From: Bacteroidales bacterium
Lineage (GTDB): Bacteria > Bacteroidota > Bacteroidia > Bacteroidales > Paludibacteraceae
Length of the DNA: 37,653 nt
Direction: 5' to 3'
Assembly: GCA_015061145.1 (NCBI GenBank)
Contig: SUXD01000024.1
Span: 1 to 37,653 of the forward strand
Under the pieces are notes generated by a model. The model saw only the letters and a list, made by a program, of their open reading frames with translations. It did no database searches and was not told the origin of the DNA. Numbering within the stretch: the stretch's first letter is position 1; each line of letters starts with the position of its first letter. Shown here in pieces: positions 33,633 through 37,653 of this stretch. The translations under genes were made by a program, and so were the position numbers.

Positions 33633-33734
33633 TATTGCGCAACGCTATGTGCTTTATGTTCCGTTTGTAAAAATAATACTTTTTTTATAAACGGCAAAAG
33701 TTCATTTTTTTTGAAAGCGGTATGTTGCGCAATA
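33633..33734. promoter_or_regulatory. Nested inverted repeat (operator-like region)
   Basis: TATTGCGCAAC (33633-33643) and GTTGCGCAATA (33724-33734) are 11-base inverted copies, each with a TTGCGCAA palindrome. Between them CCGTTT (33661-33666) and AAACGG (33689-33694) form a second inverted pair. The right copy overlaps the -33 TTG of the promoter at 33749-33756. A dimeric regulator acting on the divergent genes is possible. The rest of 33588-33797 shows nothing else but AT-rich sequence. Confidence 0.45.
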
Positions 33735-33756
33735 AATGAAAAAAGCAGTATATTTG
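33725..33756 (+). promoter_or_regulatory. Promoter of the NrdJ C-terminal-domain gene
   Basis: TTG (33725-33727), 21 bases, TATATTTG (33749-33756). Expected transcript start near 33763, leader about 35 bases. Confidence 0.65.
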
Positions 33757-33797
33757 TGTAGCGTTTAAAATAAAAATAAAGCTAACTAAAAGAGAAA

Positions 33798-34388
33798 ATG
33801 GAAAAAATCGCAGGCACGGAGCAAGAGGAGGTTTTGCAGGTCGAAGGATTGAAACGGCCGCGTGAACTGGAGGCTGATGTGGTGAAATTTCAGAATAAAA
33901 AGGACAAATGGGTGGCTTTTGTCGGACTGAAGGACGGCAAACCTTACGAGATATTCACTGGTCTGGCCGACGATGAGGACGGCATTTTGCTGCCTAAAAG
34001 CGTTACGCACGGCAAAATCATCAAGAATGTGGATGAAAACGGAAACAAGCGTTACGATTTTCAGTTTACCAACAAACGCGGTTACAAAACTACCGTCGAA
34101 GGGCTTTCGTATAAGTTTAATCCCGAATATTGGAACTATGCGAAACTCATTTCGGGCGTGTTGCGCTACGGCATGCCCATCGACCAAGTGGTGAAACTGG
34201 TGGCTGGCCTCGACCTCGATTCGGAATCAATCAACACATGGAAAAACGGTGTGGTGCGTGCCTTGAAGAAATATCTGCCGAATGAAAATCCGATGTCTGT
34301 GGTTTGTCCTATTTGCGGCAACCTGATGCAAGAGCAGGATGACGGCTTTGTATGTACCTCATGTGGAAATATAATATCAGAAATATGA
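33798..34388 (+). CDS. Stand-alone C-terminal domain of an adenosylcobalamin-dependent ribonucleotide reductase (NrdJ-like)
   Basis: A 196-residue cytoplasmic protein. Segments such as LKRPRELEADVVKFQ, WVAFVGLKDGKPYEIFTGL, EYWNYAKLISGVLRYGMPI and INTWKNGVVRALKKYLP match, from memory, the end of Bacteroidetes class II ribonucleotide reductases. A zinc ribbon closes it (CPICG ... CTSCG). No catalytic barrel or glycyl/thiyl sites precede it; a strong promoter sits directly upstream, so this is not a truncated copy cut by the window. Split class II reductases (NrdJa/NrdJb) exist, so it may be a partner of a catalytic subunit encoded elsewhere, or a regulatory remnant. The stop overlaps the start of the amylomaltase gene (ATGA). 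Confidence 0.7.
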   Translation: MEKIAGTEQEEVLQVEGLKRPRELEADVVKFQNKKDKWVAFVGLKDGKPYEIFTGLADDEDGILLPKSVTHGKIIKNVDENGNKRYDFQFTNKRGYKTTVEGLSYKFNPEYWNYAKLISGVLRYGMPIDQVVKLVAGLDLDSESINTWKNGVVRALKKYLPNENPMSVVCPICGNLMQEQDDGFVCTSCGNIISEI

Positions 34389-37060
34389 AAATAACATTTA
34401 AGATAAACTATAGAACTTCTTGGGCCGAGCAGGTGTGCCTGTTGGGCTCAATACCTGAATTGGGCTCTGAAACGGAGACGAATGCTGTGCCGATGACCTG
34501 TACCGAAGATGGCAACTGGGAGTTGCAGATAAAGACGGCGGCGCAGCAGTTCAAGTATTACTATCTCATCAAGTCAGGGGCCACAGTGGTGCGCGCCGAA
34601 TCGATGAACTGCCACGAGGTGTGCCTGCCCAAGAAGAAAGAGGTGCTGCTGTGTGACGCATGGAAAGACAACGAGGCGGAGCGCGCTTTCAAGTCGAAAG
34701 CCTTTGCCGAGACTATCTACAATCGTAAGGTGCAGACCCATAAAGAGGCCAATTATTCAAAGTCCATCATATTCAGGGTGAATGCATTCCGATTGCCGAA
34801 GAATGCGGGCGTGATGCTGCTCGGAAATCTTCCGCAACTGGGTAACTGGGACAAAAAATCGGCGCCGCGTCTGTCGTTCGGCAACGACGGCTATTGGAGT
34901 TTTGAATTGATGGCTGATGCGCTCTCGTTCCCTTTCGAGTACAAATATGCAGCCTACGACTTGAAAACGGGTGAAATCTTGTTTTGGGAGTCGGGCGACA
35001 ACCGCAAGGTGCAATGGCTGGAGATACCCGAAAATGCGCTTTGCGTGCGTACCGACAGCGAATTCCGACAAGAAAATCTGGCCAAATGGAAGGCTGCCGG
35101 CGTGTCGGTGCCTGTGTTTTCGCTCCGCACCAAGCACGACTTTGGCGTGGGTGAGTTCCTCGATTTGAAGACGATGGTGGACTGGGCAGTCCGTACCGGT
35201 CAGAAAATCATACAGATTCTGCCGATAAACGATACGACAATCACCCATACCAACCTTGATTCGTATCCGTACAATGCCATTTCGGTTTTTGCCTTGCATC
35301 CGATGTATGCCAATATTCCTGAAATTGGCAAGATAAAAGATATGAAACTGGCGGCTTCGTACGAGAAGGAAAAGGCTGAACTGAATGCCAAGTCATTTGT
35401 CGATTATGCTGAAGTGAACCGCTTGAAATGGAAGTATTTCAAATATTTGTACAAGATAAACATGGCGGCATTGCAAAAGGACGAAGATTATCAGGCGTTC
35501 TATCAGAAAAATGAATCGTGGCTGCTGCCATACGCTGTGTTCTGCTGCTTGCGCGACAAGTACAATACCGCCGATTTCAGACAATGGAAAACGCTCTCGA
35601 ACTACAATGCAGCTGCTGTGAAACGCATGGCAAGGCAGGGTACAGCCGAATATGACGACATTGCGGTGCATTTCTTCATGCAGTATCATTTGCACAAACA
35701 GTTGATGGAAGTGAAGCATTATGCGCAGAAACACAATGTGGTGCTGAAAGGCGATTTGCCTATTGGCGTTTCCCCGTCGAGTGTGGAGGCATGGATGGAA
35801 AAAGCCAATTTCAATACCGATATGAGCGCCGGCGCGCCGCCCGACGATTTCTCGGTGATAGGCCAGAACTGGGGCTTCCCAACCTACAACTGGGCCGAAA
35901 TGGCCAAAAACAACTATACATGGTGGAAACAGCGCTTTGCCACGATGGCCGACTATTTCGACGCTTATCGTATCGACCACATTCTCGGCTTTTTCCGCAT
36001 CTGGGAAGTGCCAGTAGATTCGGTGTGGGGACTGCTGGGGCATTTCAATCCTGCGTTGCCGCTCACCGTGGAGGAAATTGAAGAGTACGGCGTTCAGTTC
36101 GACAGCGCACGATTCCTTAAACCTTATATCACCGATAAATTGCTCACTCAGCTGTTCGGCAAAGAGTCAGGCAAAATGGCTCGGAATTTCTTGCAGAAAC
36201 GCAACGGACTGTATGCTTTCAAGGCGGATTTCGACACGCAGAAGAAAATGGCCGCCTATTGCGACAGCACACCCGAATTGGCCGATTGGAAAGAAAAACT
36301 GCTGAGTCTTTACTGCGAAGTGCTTTTCGTCACCGACCCCAAAGAACCGCATCGTTTCCATCCGCGCATCTCGGTAGAGAAATCGTACACTTTTGCTGAG
36401 TTGGACAACGACACGAAGATGAAGATTCAAAAGCTGTATGTCGATTTCTATTACTATCGCCACAATGAATTCTGGAAGAAACAGGCGATGAAGAAACTGC
36501 CTGCTTTGCTTGACACGACCAAAATGATGGTGTGCGGCGAGGATTTGGGCATGATTCCGCAGTCGGTGCCCGAGGTGATGGAGAAACTGCAGATTCTGAG
36601 TTTGGAAATAGAGCGTATGCCTAAAGATATGAATGTGGAATTCACTGATTTGAAGAAGATTCCGTATCTTTCGGTTTGCACGCCGGCCACGCATGACATG
36701 TCGCCGCTCCGCCTGTGGTGGGAGGAGGACGCGCAGAAATCGCAGCGCTATTTCACCAATGTGCTGCATTTCCCCGGCGATGCGCCCAAGAAAGTGGATG
36801 CTTTCATTTGTGAGCACATTATCCGCAATCACTTGTGGTCGTCGGCTATGTGGACCATCTTCCAGTTGCAGGATTGGATTTCGATGAGCGATACGTTGCG
36901 GGCCGAGAATTATGCAGCCGAGCGCATCAACGAACCGAGCAATCCGCATCATTTCTGGTCGTACAGAATCCATTTCGATATTCATAAACTGGTGGAATCC
37001 ACTACGTTCAATACGAAACTGAAAGAATTGCTCACGCTCTCGGGAAGAAACGAAGAATGA
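34385..37060 (+). CDS. malQ: 4-alpha-glucanotransferase (amylomaltase) with two starch-binding domains
   Basis: An 891-residue cytoplasmic enzyme that transfers alpha-1,4-glucan chains during maltodextrin and glycogen use. Two N-terminal CBM20-type domains are visible (about 1-100, with VCLLGSIPELGS; about 130-240, with VMLLGNLPQLGNWDKKSAP). The GH77 barrel follows: nucleophile Asp in YRIDHILGFF, acid/base Glu in VCGEDLGMIP, and the third carboxylate in ATHDMSPLR. The two-CBM layout and total length are normal for Bacteroides MalQ. ATG 34385-34387 overlaps the upstream stop by four bases, giving translational coupling. A longer frame from 34352 only reads through the preceding zinc ribbon and is rejected. 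No terminator hairpin is seen after it, only repeat copy C. Confidence 0.95.
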   Translation: MKITFKINYRTSWAEQVCLLGSIPELGSETETNAVPMTCTEDGNWELQIKTAAQQFKYYYLIKSGATVVRAESMNCHEVCLPKKKEVLLCDAWKDNEAERAFKSKAFAETIYNRKVQTHKEANYSKSIIFRVNAFRLPKNAGVMLLGNLPQLGNWDKKSAPRLSFGNDGYWSFELMADALSFPFEYKYAAYDLKTGEILFWESGDNRKVQWLEIPENALCVRTDSEFRQENLAKWKAAGVSVPVFSLRTKHDFGVGEFLDLKTMVDWAVRTGQKIIQILPINDTTITHTNLDSYPYNAISVFALHPMYANIPEIGKIKDMKLAASYEKEKAELNAKSFVDYAEVNRLKWKYFKYLYKINMAALQKDEDYQAFYQKNESWLLPYAVFCCLRDKYNTADFRQWKTLSNYNAAAVKRMARQGTAEYDDIAVHFFMQYHLHKQLMEVKHYAQKHNVVLKGDLPIGVSPSSVEAWMEKANFNTDMSAGAPPDDFSVIGQNWGFPTYNWAEMAKNNYTWWKQRFATMADYFDAYRIDHILGFFRIWEVPVDSVWGLLGHFNPALPLTVEEIEEYGVQFDSARFLKPYITDKLLTQLFGKESGKMARNFLQKRNGLYAFKADFDTQKKMAAYCDSTPELADWKEKLLSLYCEVLFVTDPKEPHRFHPRISVEKSYTFAELDNDTKMKIQKLYVDFYYYRHNEFWKKQAMKKLPALLDTTKMMVCGEDLGMIPQSVPEVMEKLQILSLEIERMPKDMNVEFTDLKKIPYLSVCTPATHDMSPLRLWWEEDAQKSQRYFTNVLHFPGDAPKKVDAFICEHIIRNHLWSSAMWTIFQLQDWISMSDTLRAENYAAERINEPSNPHHFWSYRIHFDIHKLVESTTFNTKLKELLTLSGRNEE

Positions 37061-37094
37061 GAAATAAGAAGCGAGACACAAGAAGCGAGAGTAA

Positions 37095-37255
37095 TTAGCT
37101 AATTGTCAATTATCAATTAACAATAATACATAATACATCATACATAAATACATTATACATGAAAATTGAAAATTTTCAAATTTTCAAATCTTCAAATCAT
37201 CAAATAAGCAACTCAACAACTCAACAATACATCATACATAAATACATCATACATT
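37095..37255. repeat. Low-complexity intergenic repeat tract, copy C
   Basis: It contains AATTGTCAATTATCAATTAAC, cut here to its visible pattern of ATT/CAATT units, then the 29-base stretch 37132-37160 found exactly at 20563-20591, a TTTTCAAAT block as at 14680-14712, CAACTCAAC twice, and a second near-copy of the 29-base stretch (37226-37254). It is noncoding. Confidence 0.8.
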
Positions 37256-37258
37256 AAT

Positions 37259-37653
37259 TTGCTATCCCCTGAGACTATATCGTTCATTTCGGCGCACTTG
37301 ACTGATGATGTGGCGGCGCTCTCGCTGAAAGGCGGGGGGACGCTTCCGCATGCCGATTTTCAAAGCGCTTTGGCGCAAATAAAAGCCCGGCAGGCAATTC
37401 GTGCAAAACTTCCGTCGTGGTACGAAAACATGCAGTTGGAACTGCCTGTGCAATTGTCGGTAGAGCAGTCGTCGTCGGAGCGCACTGCCAGTTTCAAGGC
37501 ATCGCTTTTCGCTGAAAAGAAAGGCGTTTTGGTCGATTTGACAGGCGGCATGGGAGTCGATTGCAGTTTCTTGTCGCAGCAGTTCGACAAAACATGTTAT
37601 GTAGAGCGCAATGCCGATTTGTGTGCGCTGGCACGGCATAATTTCCGCGTGTT
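37259..37653 (+). CDS. PG_1098-like class I SAM-dependent methyltransferase, N-terminal part (cut by the window edge)
   Basis: About 131 codons are visible. The frame opens with TTG 37259-37261 (LLSPETISFISAHLTDDV after the initiator); no in-frame ATG occurs before the conserved part. SALAQIKARQAIRAKLPSW and QLSVEQSSSERTASFKASLF form the N-terminal domain of the family that ends in a THUMP-like domain. VLVDLTGGMGVDCSFLS is the SAM-binding motif I, and CYVERNADLCALARHNF is motif II. The group is thought to modify RNA, but the target is not established. The gene runs out of the window, and starts directly after repeat copy C without a recognisable promoter. Confidence 0.8.
   Translation, partial: MLSPETISFISAHLTDDVAALSLKGGGTLPHADFQSALAQIKARQAIRAKLPSWYENMQLELPVQLSVEQSSSERTASFKASLFAEKKGVLVDLTGGMGVDCSFLSQQFDKTCYVERNADLCALARHNFRV

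Noticed and set aside
34352-34384. Longer N-terminus for MalQ
   Set aside because: It reads through the zinc ribbon of the preceding gene in another frame. ATG 34385 with the ATGA overlap gives the normal CBM20 N-terminus.

Overview
The window is a piece of a chromosome from a member of the Bacteroidota, most likely the order Bacteroidales. The evidence is the gene content: a Na+-translocating NADH:quinone reductase operon, a type IX secretion (T9SS) Plug-domain protein, a C10 protease with a T9SS-like C-terminus, surface lipoproteins with Asp-rich export signals, a DUF1460 amidase and a PG_1098-type methyltransferase. The promoters agree, because many genes are preceded by the Bacteroidetes sigma-factor motif TAnnTTTG, often with TTTG or TTG 19-21 bases further upstream. 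No species can be named from sequence alone.

Layout. 1-4405 (minus strand): the start of fabI, a GltD-like glutamate synthase small-subunit protein, a decayed phage-type gene fragment, a 56-residue membrane peptide and htpG. 4535-4864: a promoter, a noncoding stretch and a strong terminator, which looks like a small RNA gene. 4941-12904 (plus strand): a long co-directional run encoding a TPR protein, a ComA-like phosphosulfolactate synthase, a DedA membrane protein, a beta-helix lipoprotein, a secreted endonuclease/phosphatase-fold enzyme, a DUF1460 amidase, a LutA-like Fe-S protein and a YhcC-like radical SAM protein. 12942-14558 (minus): an ABC-F ATPase. 14793-14866: tRNA-Ala(GGC). 15091-19281 (plus): a C10 cysteine protease and two FISUMP-type lipoproteins that share a nearly identical signal-peptide segment. 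19366-20293 (minus): a tightly overlapped DUF3791-DUF3990-DUF3791 cassette between two near-identical terminator hairpins. 20621-25054 (minus): Wzc-like kinase, Wza-like export lipoprotein and the T9SS Plug-domain protein. 25188-31074 (plus): nqrABCDEF. 31147-33368 (minus): a DUF262-HNH nuclease and an EcoRI-type adenine methyltransferase behind a hairpin-rich leader. 33798-37060 (plus): a stand-alone C-terminal piece of a B12-dependent ribonucleotide reductase, translationally coupled to a CBM20-CBM20-GH77 amylomaltase. 37259-end: the start of a PG_1098-like methyltransferase.

How the genes work together. The Nqr complex supplies a sodium gradient. Its NqrC carries an N-terminal rubredoxin-like domain that should sit on the cytoplasmic face, which is the most unusual protein architecture here. 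The C10 protease and the Plug-domain protein both point to T9SS secretion. Wza and Wzc are the export and kinase parts of a capsule or exopolysaccharide pathway whose other genes lie elsewhere. The two accessory islands (DUF3791/3990 and methylase/DUF262-HNH) look like conflict or defence modules, and together with the structured leader of the second one they are the best places to look for undescribed biology.
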